In this document: in pieces, positions 1 through 5,469 of the stretch | How positions within the stretch are numbered: the stretch's first letter is position 1 | Layout of the letters: the number at the start of each line of letters is the position of its first letter | Assembly: GCA_964492595.1 (NCBI GenBank) | Contig: CAZBKY010000035.1 | Location: forward strand, 1-7,404 | Length of the DNA: 7,404 bases | Reading direction: 5' to 3' | Source of the DNA: CAYNFP01 sp964492595 | Lineage (GTDB): Bacteria > Bacillota_I > Bacilli_A > RF39 > UBA660 | Notes under the pieces: generated by a model | The model's database searches: none | What the model was told of the DNA's origin: nothing | What the model saw: the letters and a program-made list of their open reading frames with translations, nothing else | Made by a program: the position numbers and the translations under genes

Positions 1-315
1 CAAATGACTTATGGCTTTAGTAGAGATGATGCCGGCAAATTTTTAAATGATTACTATGAAAAACAAATATTTGATAGTGATCCTTTTGCTAAGATTGATG
101 TATTGGGAGTAGGGAAATTAATAAAAATAGCGGTTGAAAAAGGAAGAGAAACTCGCGGCGATATAAAATTAGGTATATGTGGAGAACACGGAGGCGACCC
201 AAGTTCAATAGAGTTCTGTAATGAACTTGGACTTAACTATGTATCATGCAGTCCATATAGAGTGCCGATTGCAAGATTAGCAGCAGCACAAGCCGCAATC
301 AAGTCTGTGAATTAA
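1..315 (+). CDS. ppdK: Pyruvate phosphate dikinase, C-terminal fragment (5' end outside window)
   Basis: Open from base 1 (first codon CAA) to TAA, giving the last 104 residues of a protein of roughly 870-880 aa. PPDK is cytosolic and reversibly interconverts pyruvate + ATP + Pi with PEP + AMP + PPi; in anaerobes it often serves glycolysis or gluconeogenesis. The fragment is the end of the PEP/pyruvate-binding TIM barrel. The family signature GICGEHGGDP is intact, with the proton-donor Cys at fragment residue 60 (codon 178-180) and His at 63. It is followed by YVSCSPYRVPIARLAAAQAA, the normal C-terminal end of the family, so the 3' end is complete. I find no convincing terminator after it: the next 50 bases hold only a 5-bp inverted repeat without a T run. 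In many Firmicutes ppdK lies near recO/glyS; here it is upstream of rpsU, which suggests local rearrangement (inference). Confidence 0.97.
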   Translation, partial: QMTYGFSRDDAGKFLNDYYEKQIFDSDPFAKIDVLGVGKLIKIAVEKGRETRGDIKLGICGEHGGDPSSIEFCNELGLNYVSCSPYRVPIARLAAAQAAIKSVN

Positions 316-367
316 ACATGTATGACATGCATATAAATTTTTCATAGCTCTTATAACCATTACATAA

Positions 368-562
368 TATTTCAGGTTTTTTGAAGAAGAAACCGAATTA
401 TATAACAAGATTTTTATTACAGATTATAATACTCCAATAAAAACCATATCAATATTTGGAATTTTATTGGCTGTAGGTGGTTTTTTAACTATACATAATT
501 CAATTTATAATGAACAGTTAAGGTTAGAAAGAGACTATAGATTAATTAATCGTAAATATTAA
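368..562 (+). pseudogene. Start-less ORF remnant with one membrane segment
   Basis: The 316-628 interval has no intact gene. This frame is open from just after an in-frame TAA at 365-367 to TAA at 560-562 (about 64 codons) but has no ATG, GTG or TTG near its beginning and no ribosome binding site. The translation has an acidic beginning (FFEEETELY), a hydrophobic stretch likely to span a membrane (TISIFGILLAVGGFLTI) and a charged tail ending RLINRKY. That organisation looks like the C-terminal end of a small membrane protein rather than random AT-rich sequence. I do not recognise the family. It is most likely a decayed 3' fragment of an accessory gene. A rare ATT start (in the codon run AAG ATT TTT) cannot be excluded but has no supporting Shine-Dalgarno sequence. 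No promoter is evident. Confidence 0.3.
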
Positions 563-628
563 CTGATATAAATTTTTTAAATAATTTCAATTTCTTTGTT
601 AATAATAAAAACAGGAAAGGAGTTATTT

Positions 629-809
629 ATGCCATTAAAAAAGTAAAAGCAAGAAAGTAATATCAGAAAATATTAAAGAGTTGGTTCATGAATACACAAA
701 AGGAGATGGAAAAATAGGCAATTATAAACCCACCTCCAAGAAAAAAGCTATTAAAGTAGCGTCTGCGATAGCTTATAAAAATGCAGGCAAAAGTAAGAAA
801 AAGAAATAA
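629..809 (+). pseudogene. DUF6496-like small basic protein, frame interrupted at an A6 run
   Basis: A strong Shine-Dalgarno AGGAAAGGAG (613-622) precedes ATG at 629, but the frame stops after five codons (MPLKK, TAA at 644-646). From base 642 another frame continues without interruption to TAA at 807-809. It reads SKSKKVISENIKELVHEY, a glycine-rich middle, and a tail AIKVASAIAYKNAGKSKKKK. Joined, the product (MPLKK + SKSKKVISENI..., about 60 aa) closely resembles the small lysine-rich phage and bacterial proteins of the DUF6496 type (typical start MPLKKGSSKKTISSNI); the family name is from memory. The break lies exactly in an A6 run (637-642): two more A residues would restore the family-like spacing, and one fewer would also restore the frame with one residue less. 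Causes could be mutation, a homopolymer sequencing error, or recoding by slippage. Function unknown; such proteins are small, highly basic and associated with phages. Confidence 0.5.
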
Positions 810-832
810 TATTAGAAATTTATTTCTTTTTT
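798..832 (+). terminator. Rho-independent terminator at the end of the DUF6496-like gene
   Basis: Arms AAAAAGAAATAA (798-809) and TTATTTCTTTTT (820-831) pair perfectly over 12 bp around a 10-nt loop, and the right arm runs into T827-T832. A smaller nested hairpin (814-819 with 822-827) is also possible. The stem is A/U-rich and therefore weak, but its position fits: it includes the stop codon at 807-809 and separates this gene from the rpsU promoter at 847. Confidence 0.5.
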
Positions 833-846
833 ATTGAATTAAGCTC

Positions 847-875
847 TTGAAATTATTCTAAAAATATTGTATAAT
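847..875 (+). promoter_or_regulatory. Vegetative (sigma-A type) promoter of rpsU-yqeY
   Basis: TTGAAA (847-852) and TATAAT (870-875) are separated by exactly 17 nt, matching the sigma-A consensus at 5/6 and 6/6. The predicted transcript starts near base 882, giving a leader of about 25 nt that contains the rpsU ribosome binding site GAGGAGG (891-897). This is the best-matching promoter in the window, as expected for a ribosomal protein gene. Confidence 0.85.
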
Positions 876-906
876 CTTGTTTGTAAATGAGAGGAGGGGA
901 GAAAAG

Positions 907-1107
907 ATGACTCGTGTTGAAGTTAAAGATGGCAATGTTGAATTTGCACTTAAAAAGTTCAAAATGAAAGTTCAAAGAAGTGGTGTCCCTTCTGAAATGA
1001 AAAAAAGAAAAGAATATTCAAAGCCAGGCGTTAAAAGAAGAGAAGCTAAAAAAGAAGCTATTAGAAATGCTAAAAAACATAGTAAAAAAAATAGCTGGAG
1101 GGATTAA
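907..1107 (+). CDS. rpsU: 30S ribosomal protein S21
   Basis: 66-aa basic protein of the bS21 family, a small-subunit ribosomal protein near the platform that is involved in mRNA/anti-Shine-Dalgarno interactions at initiation. The start MTRVEVKDGNVEFALKKFK, the central QRSGVPSEMKKRKEYSKPGVKRR and the lysine/arginine-rich helical tail are characteristic; the family is usually about 57-70 aa. ATG at 907 is chosen because GAGGAGG lies 9-10 nt upstream. The in-frame TTG at 877 would be upstream of the predicted transcription start, so it cannot be used. yqeY follows after one nucleotide (TAA at 1105-1107, ATG at 1109), so the two are co-transcribed and probably translationally coupled. The rpsU-yqeY pair is highly conserved in Firmicutes. 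Confidence 0.95.
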   Translation: MTRVEVKDGNVEFALKKFKMKVQRSGVPSEMKKRKEYSKPGVKRREAKKEAIRNAKKHSKKNSWRD

Positions 1108-1108
1108 T

Positions 1109-1555
1109 ATGTTATATGATAAAATAAATGACGATATGAAATCCGCCATGAAAGACAAAGACAAGGATAAACTTAGTACAATTAGATTATTGAAAAGTGC
1201 GATTGGCTTACACAAAATAAATAACAAAATTGATGAAGTAAGTGATGAAGTTGTAGTAGATATTGTAAGTAAACAGATAAAAACGCATAAAGAATCAATT
1301 ATTGAGTTTGAGCGTGGCGGCAGAAATGATTTATCAGATAAATTAAAATCTGAAATTGAAATATTAATGAGCTACCTGCCAGAACAGTTATCAGATCTTG
1401 AAGTTGAAAAAGAAATAGATGCAATATTCGAAGAGATAAAACCTAAAGGTAAGGAAGACTTAGGCAAAATAATGAAAGAATCATCGCTTAGATTTAAAGG
1501 CAAAGCTGATATGAAACTTGTTAATGATATAGTAATGAAGAAAATAAACTCATAA
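1109..1555 (+). CDS. yqeY: GatB/YqeY domain-containing protein
   Basis: 148 aa, the usual length for stand-alone YqeY proteins. The family shares the helical C-terminal domain of the GatB subunit of the tRNA-dependent amidotransferase and is thought to bind tRNA; its precise role is not settled. Recognisable family features are the N-terminal LYDKINDDMKSAMKDKDKDKL...IRLLKSAI, the middle SEIEILMSYLPEQLSDLEVEKEI and the C-terminal FKGKADMKLVNDIV (commonly G-[RK]-A-D-G-x-L-V; here Met replaces the usual Gly). ATG at 1109 is preceded by GGAGGG (1097-1102) at good spacing; upstream in-frame codons lie inside rpsU and are not needed. It is the second gene of the rpsU unit and ends inside a terminator stem. 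Confidence 0.93.
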   Translation: MLYDKINDDMKSAMKDKDKDKLSTIRLLKSAIGLHKINNKIDEVSDEVVVDIVSKQIKTHKESIIEFERGGRNDLSDKLKSEIEILMSYLPEQLSDLEVEKEIDAIFEEIKPKGKEDLGKIMKESSLRFKGKADMKLVNDIVMKKINS

Positions 1556-1572
1556 TAAAAATGAGTTTTTTT
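1546..1572 (+). terminator. Rho-independent terminator after yqeY
   Basis: Perfect 8-bp stem AAACTCAT (1546-1553) / ATGAGTTT (1561-1568), 7-nt loop AATAAAA, then seven T (1566-1572). The yqeY stop codon (1553-1555) is within the structure. It separates the rpsU-yqeY unit from the yqfC operon, whose candidate -10 box begins only 15 nt downstream. Confidence 0.85.
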
Positions 1573-1586
1573 ATATTTCAATAGAA

Positions 1587-1592
1587 TATAAT
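1587..1592 (+). promoter_or_regulatory. Candidate -10 box of the yqfC-era operon
   Basis: A perfect TATAAT occurs five nucleotides before the yqfC ATG, directly behind the yqeY terminator. No good -35 element is present at 16-19 nt spacing (the sequence there is the terminator T run), and I could not find a convincing sigma-E (CATA-type) -10 although yqfC/yqfD are sigma-E genes in Bacillus. If this box is used, transcription would start on or next to the ATG. Since the operon includes the housekeeping gene era, a vegetative promoter is expected somewhere here. Confidence 0.4.
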
Positions 1593-1597
1593 TAACT

Positions 1598-1840
1598 ATG
1601 GATATTATGAGGACAAATCTTATTGATTATATAAAAGATAATGATTATTTAATAGGAATATACAAAAACAGTATATATATTTATAATTATAAGGAAATTA
1701 TAAATATAAGTAAAATTGAAATAAAAATTAAGTTAAATAATAAAGATCTTATTATAAAGGGTAAAGATTTATATATAAAAAAAATGGAAAATAAAGAGAT
1801 TTATATAGAAGGAGTTTATAAAGGAATTGAATTTCTATGA
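1598..1840 (+). CDS. yqfC: Sporulation protein YqfC (YabP/YqfC family)
   Basis: 80 aa, rich in Ile, Lys and Tyr. The C-terminal half (IKIKLNNKDLIIKGKDLYIKK...EIYIEGVYKGIEFL) reproduces the YabP/YqfC pattern of beta-strands around L-x-I-x-G and I-x-G-x-I, and it aligns along its length with Bacillus YqfC (about 93 aa). In Bacillus the gene is expressed in the mother cell under sigma-E; the biochemical role is unknown. The start is uncertain: ATG at 1598 has no Shine-Dalgarno sequence, and the in-frame ATG at 1607 has only a weak GGA 4 nt upstream. I keep 1598 because of the adjacent -10 box and the better length. The next gene overlaps it by four bases (ATGA, 1837-1840), so YqfC and YqfD are translationally coupled, as is usual for this pair. 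Confidence 0.85.
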   Translation: MDIMRTNLIDYIKDNDYLIGIYKNSIYIYNYKEIINISKIEIKIKLNNKDLIIKGKDLYIKKMENKEIYIEGVYKGIEFL

Positions 1841-2979
1841 ATCAGATATTAGTTAAAGTTAAAAACATAGATAAATATAAACTTATCAAAGATTTATGCA
1901 GATATAAAATATACTACAGTTATATAAAAAGTGATAAGAACAATCATTATATAAAAATAATTACAAGTGATTATGGGAAAGTAAAAAAACTATTTAAAAA
2001 GAATAAAATAGTAAAATATTATGGAAAAGATGGAATAACTATATTTATTAAAAATAATTTTATAATTTTAATATGCATTATTTGGGGGTTATTTTTACTA
2101 AATATACTTTCTCATACCATATTTAGTATAGAAATAAATACAAATAATCAGGAAATAAGAGAAATTATAGAAAACGAATTATACAAAAGCGGAATTAAAA
2201 AATATTCAAGAAAAAAAACTTATGAAAAATTAGATAAAATAAAAAAAGATATAATAAAAAATAATGAGGACACTCTTGAATGGCTTGAAATTAGAAATGA
2301 TGGTACTAAGTGTATTGTAGATTTAACTGAAAGAGTAATAATTACCAAACCAAATAAAATTAATAGTCCAAGACATATTGTATCTTCTAAAGACGCTATA
2401 ATAAAACACATAACAGCAACCAAGGGAGATATTGTAAAAGAAATAAATGAATACGTGAAAAAAGGAGAAATTATTATAAGTGGAAGTATTTATAAAAATA
2501 CTGATACTTTAATTAAACAGCTTAGAGCTGAGGGTAGTGCTTACGGAGAAGTCTGGTATACAGTAAAAACTAAAATTCCTTTCAAATACATTGAATATAT
2601 AAGAACTGGAAAAGTTATAAATCATTATTATATTGAAATATTCAATACAAAAATGACTTTACTAGGTAAATATGATACAACCTCTTCGATGAATACCGAA
2701 ACTCTTCTTATAGATAAGCCATATTTATTTTTTAAATTGTTTAAAGAGACAAAGGAGATATACCATTATAAAGAGTTTAATGTTACTAAAGAAGAAGCAA
2801 TAGAAGAGGGGATAAAAAGAAGTGACAAGAGTATAAATAATAAACTTAAGGATAATGAGTACATTATTAGTAAAAAAGTTTTGAATATTTACTCATATAG
2901 TAGTAAAATAGAATTAGAAATATTTTATAAAGTATATGAGGATATTACAGATATTTTAATTATACAGGAAAGCGGGTAA
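1837..2979 (+). CDS. yqfD: Sporulation protein YqfD
   Basis: 380 aa, close to the normal size of the family (about 390-400 aa). Residues 1-70 form a soluble lysine-rich N-terminal domain, residues about 74-97 a single membrane span (NFIILICIIWGLFLLNILSH), and the rest an extracytoplasmic domain. The family-typical block is at about 180-240: NSPRHIVSSKDAIIKHITATKGD, then VKKGEIIISGSI and AEGSAYGEVWYTV. YqfD is a sigma-E-controlled, SpoIV-type membrane protein required for efficient sporulation in Bacillus and conserved in spore formers; its mechanism is unclear. The start codon overlaps the yqfC stop (ATGA), with AAAGGA (1820-1825) as a rather distant ribosome binding site. The VanZ-like gene starts two bases after the stop. 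Very high AT and Ile/Lys/Asn content matches the neighbours, so there is no sign of recent transfer. Confidence 0.93.
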   Translation: MNQILVKVKNIDKYKLIKDLCRYKIYYSYIKSDKNNHYIKIITSDYGKVKKLFKKNKIVKYYGKDGITIFIKNNFIILICIIWGLFLLNILSHTIFSIEINTNNQEIREIIENELYKSGIKKYSRKKTYEKLDKIKKDIIKNNEDTLEWLEIRNDGTKCIVDLTERVIITKPNKINSPRHIVSSKDAIIKHITATKGDIVKEINEYVKKGEIIISGSIYKNTDTLIKQLRAEGSAYGEVWYTVKTKIPFKYIEYIRTGKVINHYYIEIFNTKMTLLGKYDTTSSMNTETLLIDKPYLFFKLFKETKEIYHYKEFNVTKEEAIEEGIKRSDKSINNKLKDNEYIISKKVLNIYSYSSKIELEIFYKVYEDITDILIIQESG

Positions 2980-2981
2980 AT

Positions 2982-3584
2982 ATGAAGGAAGAACTACTAA
3001 ACGCACTTAAAATTTCATGGCCTATTATTACAATTGTTCTTGCTATAATTTTTATAATAAGAATTGCCTACTATAAAAACAGTAGAAAAAAATTTGTTTT
3101 TCATAATGAGGTAATGCTTCTTTTATTTGGTGCTTATATATTAATTTTATTTCAACTTGTGACTTATGGCGGTAATGAATATACAGGAATGAATTTAGTG
3201 CCTTTCGCAGAAATACTTAGGTATAATTTCGGGACAGAAGAATTCTTTAGACAGGTTATTGGAAATATAATACTCTTCATACCTTTTGGATATTTTGTTG
3301 CTTATTATGTTAAAGTGAAAAATATCGGTTCAATATTTTTAATGACAGTCGCAGTATCTCTTGTAATTGAGACAGTCCAGTATTTTATTGGAAGAAGTTT
3401 TGATATTGATGATATAATTCTTAATATTACAGGCGGGATTTTAGGATTTTTGCTTTATGTTGCAATAAATGCAGTAAAAGACCATTTGCCATCATTATTT
3501 AAAAAGGATTTTATATATACAATACTTAGTATTTTACTTGTTCTTTTTATAGTATTGTATTTTATAGGAGTTATTAGTTTTTAG
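2982..3584 (+). CDS. VanZ-family integral membrane protein
   Basis: 200 aa with about six membrane segments (residues roughly 11-29, 43-62, 91-109, 115-135, 143-164 and 177-198). The VanZ core is clear: GNIILFIPFGYF (94-105), an E-x-x-Q pair (E130, Q133) and GRSFDIDDIILNITGGILG (137-155), equivalent to the family's N-x-x-x-F-x-P-x-G ... E-x-x-Q ... R-x-x-D-x-x-D-x-x-x-N-x-x-G. VanZ itself gives low-level teicoplanin resistance, but most members are of unknown envelope function, so a resistance role should not be assumed. The start at 2982 is two bases after the yqfD stop, with AGGAA at 2966-2970. The stop codon overlaps the ybeY Shine-Dalgarno sequence. It occupies the place usually held by phoH and pgpH (yqfF) between yqfD and ybeY. 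Confidence 0.88.
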   Translation: MKEELLNALKISWPIITIVLAIIFIIRIAYYKNSRKKFVFHNEVMLLLFGAYILILFQLVTYGGNEYTGMNLVPFAEILRYNFGTEEFFRQVIGNIILFIPFGYFVAYYVKVKNIGSIFLMTVAVSLVIETVQYFIGRSFDIDDIILNITGGILGFLLYVAINAVKDHLPSLFKKDFIYTILSILLVLFIVLYFIGVISF

Positions 3585-3592
3585 GAGGTTTA

Positions 3593-4045
3593 ATGAATGA
3601 ATATATAGTAAACACTACAAAAGAAGAAGTTTCACTAGATGATATTATTAATATTTGTAAAATTACATTTGATAAATTAAAGGTTGAAAATCCAGTATTT
3701 AATATAACAATAGTGGACAACCTTAGGATAAGAGAAATAAATAAAAAATATAGAAAAAAAGATGAAGAAACAGATGTAATTTCCTTTGCATTTGAAGAAG
3801 TAAGTGAATTTAGAGAGTCTGGTAATATTAGATTTTTAGGGGAAATATACATATCTGTAGATAAAGCAGCTTCTCAGGCTAAAGAATACGGACACAGCAT
3901 TAAAAGAGAATTGTGTTTTCTAACAGTTCATGGACTTTTACATATTCTTGGGTATAATCATATAAAAAAAAGTGATAGACTTATTATGAGAAAACTTGAA
4001 GAAGAGATACTTGAAGTGTATAATTTAAGAAAAGGAGTAAACTAA
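3593..4045 (+). CDS. ybeY: Endoribonuclease YbeY
   Basis: 150 aa, normal for YbeY, a single-domain metal-dependent endoribonuclease involved in 16S rRNA 3'-end maturation and ribosome quality control. The zinc motif H-G-x-L-H-x-x-G-x-x-x-H is intact: HGLLHILGYNH with H113, H117 and H123. The commonly conserved Asp before the last His (YDH) is Asn here. DEETDVISFAFEE (57-69) matches the conserved T-D-V-L-S-F-P-x-x segment, and FLGEIYIS (81-88) the L-G-D-I-x-I-x segment. The Shine-Dalgarno sequence AGGAGG (3583-3588) overlaps the TAG of the VanZ gene, four bases before ATG at 3593, implying coupling. ybeY and era are neighbours in most Firmicutes, fitting their joint role with S21 in small-subunit biogenesis; rpsU is also nearby. 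The stop overlaps the cdd start (TAATG). Confidence 0.95.
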   Translation: MNEYIVNTTKEEVSLDDIINICKITFDKLKVENPVFNITIVDNLRIREINKKYRKKDEETDVISFAFEEVSEFRESGNIRFLGEIYISVDKAASQAKEYGHSIKRELCFLTVHGLLHILGYNHIKKSDRLIMRKLEEEILEVYNLRKGVN

Positions 4046-4425
4046 TGAAGGAAAAACTTAGTAAATTAATTAAAAACAGTTACGCACCATATTCAAACAT
4101 CCATTTTGCATGCATAGTTGAAGCGGAAAATGGAAATTTATATGAAGGTGTAAATATAGAAAATGCATCTTTTGGAGGGACTATTTGTGCAGAGAGAAAT
4201 GCAATAAATAATGCCATCAGTAATGGAAATACAAAATTTAAGGCTTTGTATTTAATGACCGACAGTGATGATTTATGTTATCCTTGCAACATATGTAAAC
4301 AGACTTTTTTAGAATTTTTTGATGGTAAGGTATTATTTAATATAATGACTACTTCAGGTGAAATGAAAGTAATGACTTTTGATGAGGTGATGAATACAAC
4401 TTTCAGTAAAGAGGATATGAAATGA
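4045..4425 (+). CDS. cdd: Cytidine deaminase
   Basis: 126 aa, slightly short of the typical 130-136 aa of homotetrameric cytidine deaminases. These enzymes hydrolytically deaminate cytidine and deoxycytidine to uridine and deoxyuridine in pyrimidine salvage. Conserved features are APYSN (14-18), the ribose-binding NIENASF (37-43), the catalytic TICAER (46-51) with zinc ligand C48 and proton-shuttle E50, and the second zinc element PCNIC (80-84) with C81 and C84. The family consensus there is P-C-G-x-C-R-Q; here Gly is Asn and Arg is Lys (K85). T-x-C-A-E-R-T-A is R-N-A. Zinc ligands and catalytic Glu are all present, so it should be active. ATG at 4045 overlaps the ybeY stop, with AAAGGAG at 4031-4037. 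The stop overlaps the era start (ATGA). The cdd-era order is conserved in Firmicutes; dgkA, which often precedes cdd, is absent. Confidence 0.92.
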   Translation: MKEKLSKLIKNSYAPYSNIHFACIVEAENGNLYEGVNIENASFGGTICAERNAINNAISNGNTKFKALYLMTDSDDLCYPCNICKQTFLEFFDGKVLFNIMTTSGEMKVMTFDEVMNTTFSKEDMK

Positions 4426-5309
4426 AAAGTGGTTTTATAAGTGTTATAGGTAGGCCAAACTCAGGTAAAAGTACTTTAATAAATACAATAGTTGGTGAAA
4501 AGGTTGCTATTACTACAGACAAACCTCAAACTACCAGAGATTTAATACAAGGAATTTACACAGATGAAAATTCTCAAATGGTATTTGTAGATACTCCAGG
4601 CATTCATAAACCCATTCATAAATTAGGAGGGTTTCTTAATAGTAAGGCATATTATTCAGTTAATGATGTTGATTTAGTACTTCTTGTAATTGATGGAAGT
4701 GAAGATCTGGGTTCTGGAGATATGTTTATTATTGAAAAGTTGAAAACTGTAAATAAACCTGTATTTTTGATTATAAACAAAATAGACAAATTAAATAATG
4801 AGAAGATAATAAAAAAGATAGATGAATATAAAGATTTATATGATTTTGTAGAAATTATACCTTTAAGTGCATTTAAAAATGATAATGTTGACAGATTAAT
4901 CAATGTACTTAAAAATTATCTGCCAGATAAAGTTAAATATTTTTCTGAAACAGATAAAACATCTTCATCAAAAGAATTTAGAATAACTGAAATAGTAAGA
5001 GAAAAGGTAATGAACTTAACAGATGACGAAATACCCCATACAATCGCATGTATATTAACTGAATATGAAGAGAAAAATAATATTATAAATATATTTATAG
5101 ATGTAATAACAGAAAGAGAGTCTCATAGAAAGATAATATTAGGTAAACATGGAACTAAAATAAAAGAGATTGGAATGGAAGCAAGAGTTGATTTAGAAAA
5201 ACTGCTTAACAAAAAAGTATATTTAGAATTATATGTAAGAGTTCTAAAAAAATGGCGAGACAAAGAAAAATATATGAAAGAATTAGGACTTTTATATAAA
5301 TCTGAATAA
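4422..5309 (+). CDS. era: GTPase Era
   Basis: 295 aa, the normal length for Era, an essential GTPase that binds the 3' end of 16S rRNA during 30S maturation and cell-cycle control. The N-terminal G domain has G1 GRPNSGKST (10-18), the G2/switch I region TTDKPQTTRD (31-40), G3 DTPG (57-60), G4 NKID (119-122) and G5 SAFK (149-152). The C-terminal KH domain for RNA has the G-x-x-G loop GKHGTKIKEIG (241-251) and the Era-typical LYVRVLKKWRDKEKYMKELG end. The second position after RPN in G1 is Ser rather than the usual Val, a minor variant. ATG at 4422 overlaps the cdd stop, with AGAGGA (4410-4415) six bases upstream. It is functionally linked to its operon partner YbeY. Confidence 0.97.
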   Translation: MKSGFISVIGRPNSGKSTLINTIVGEKVAITTDKPQTTRDLIQGIYTDENSQMVFVDTPGIHKPIHKLGGFLNSKAYYSVNDVDLVLLVIDGSEDLGSGDMFIIEKLKTVNKPVFLIINKIDKLNNEKIIKKIDEYKDLYDFVEIIPLSAFKNDNVDRLINVLKNYLPDKVKYFSETDKTSSSKEFRITEIVREKVMNLTDDEIPHTIACILTEYEEKNNIINIFIDVITERESHRKIILGKHGTKIKEIGMEARVDLEKLLNKKVYLELYVRVLKKWRDKEKYMKELGLLYKSE

Positions 5310-5319
5310 AATTTATAAA

Positions 5320-5347
5320 TATTCATCATTATAATATTAGGTGAATA
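5320..5347 (+). promoter_or_regulatory. Possible hairpin covering the yqzL ribosome binding site
   Basis: TATTCATC (5320-5327) can pair with GGTGAATA (5340-5347) over 8 bp with a single U-G wobble and a 12-nt loop. The right arm contains most of the AGGTGA Shine-Dalgarno sequence of the small gene starting at 5352. It is a plausible translational attenuator, but AT-rich DNA yields such stems readily. A TATAAT at 5330-5335 lies in the loop without a -35 partner. Confidence 0.25.
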
Positions 5348-5351
5348 AAAA

Positions 5352-5441
5352 ATGAATGAAAAACAATTGTGGAAGAAATTTCAAAAGACAGGAAAAGTGG
5401 AAGATTACTTGAATTACAAAAAAGCAAAAAAGACTAGATAA
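5352..5441 (+). CDS. yqzL: YqzL-like small protein (29 aa)
   Basis: Short ORF beginning MNEKQLWKKFQKTGKVEDYL and ending KKAKKTR. The pattern W-K-x-F-x-x-T-G-x-[IV]-x-x-Y-L matches the N-terminal half of YqzL (Bacillus, about 47 aa, W-K-V-F-S-Q-T-G-N-I-D-T-Y-L), which lies between era and recO in many Firmicutes. Here the acidic C-terminal half of Bacillus YqzL is missing and a lysine-rich tail replaces it. AGGTGA (5339-5344) is seven bases before the ATG. Position between era and recO, ribosome binding site, family match and the terminator overlapping its 3' end together support a real gene. No function is established for the family. It is probably the last gene of the yqfC-era operon. Confidence 0.8.
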   Translation: MNEKQLWKKFQKTGKVEDYLNYKKAKKTR

Positions 5442-5456
5442 AAACTAGTTTTTTTT
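5426..5456 (+). terminator. Rho-independent terminator after yqzL
   Basis: Arms AAAAAAGACTAG (5426-5437) and CTAGTTTTTTTT (5445-5456) pair over 12 positions with one G-U, around a 7-nt loop ATAAAAA. The right arm supplies the T run (5449-5456). The yqzL stop codon at 5439-5441 is in the loop. It ends the long operon and is immediately followed by the recO -10 box. Confidence 0.8.
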
Positions 5457-5463
5457 GTATACT
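5435..5463 (+). promoter_or_regulatory. Candidate recO promoter nested in the terminator, leaderless
   Basis: TATACT (5458-5463, 5/6 to the -10 consensus) lies exactly six bases before the recO ATG, so the +1 position would be base 5470, the A of the start codon. With 17-nt spacing the -35 is TAGATA (5435-5440, 4/6 match), inside the yqzL terminator. There is no Shine-Dalgarno sequence in front of recO, consistent with a leaderless transcript. Confidence 0.5.
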
Positions 5464-5469
5464 CTTTTT

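Noticed and set aside
317..329. Inverted repeat CATGT-ATG-ACATG just after the ppdK stop codon, considered as a terminator.
   Set aside because: Only a 5-bp stem with a 3-nt loop and no adjacent T run.
877..906. TTG at 877 as an upstream start for rpsU.
   Set aside because: It lies before the predicted transcription start and has no ribosome binding site; the S21 family begins at ATG 907, which has GAGGAGG upstream.
1018..1581. Antisense open frames across rpsU and yqeY (1018-1227 and 1372-1581).
   Set aside because: They are shadows of well-supported genes on the + strand, with no ribosome binding site or family similarity.
2982..3584. Reading the VanZ-like gene as an antibiotic (teicoplanin) resistance gene.
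   Set aside because: There are no vanA-type partner genes; the context is a housekeeping operon and most VanZ-family members have no known resistance role.
3574..3852. Antisense frame of 92 codons over the vanZ-ybeY junction.
   Set aside because: It overlaps the ybeY start and its ribosome binding site; low-complexity Ser/Phe/Leu composition is typical of the complement of AT-rich genes.
3593..4045. YNH instead of YDH in the YbeY zinc motif as a sign of inactivation.
   Set aside because: The three metal-binding His residues and the rest of the fold are intact; Asp to Asn here is a modest variant.
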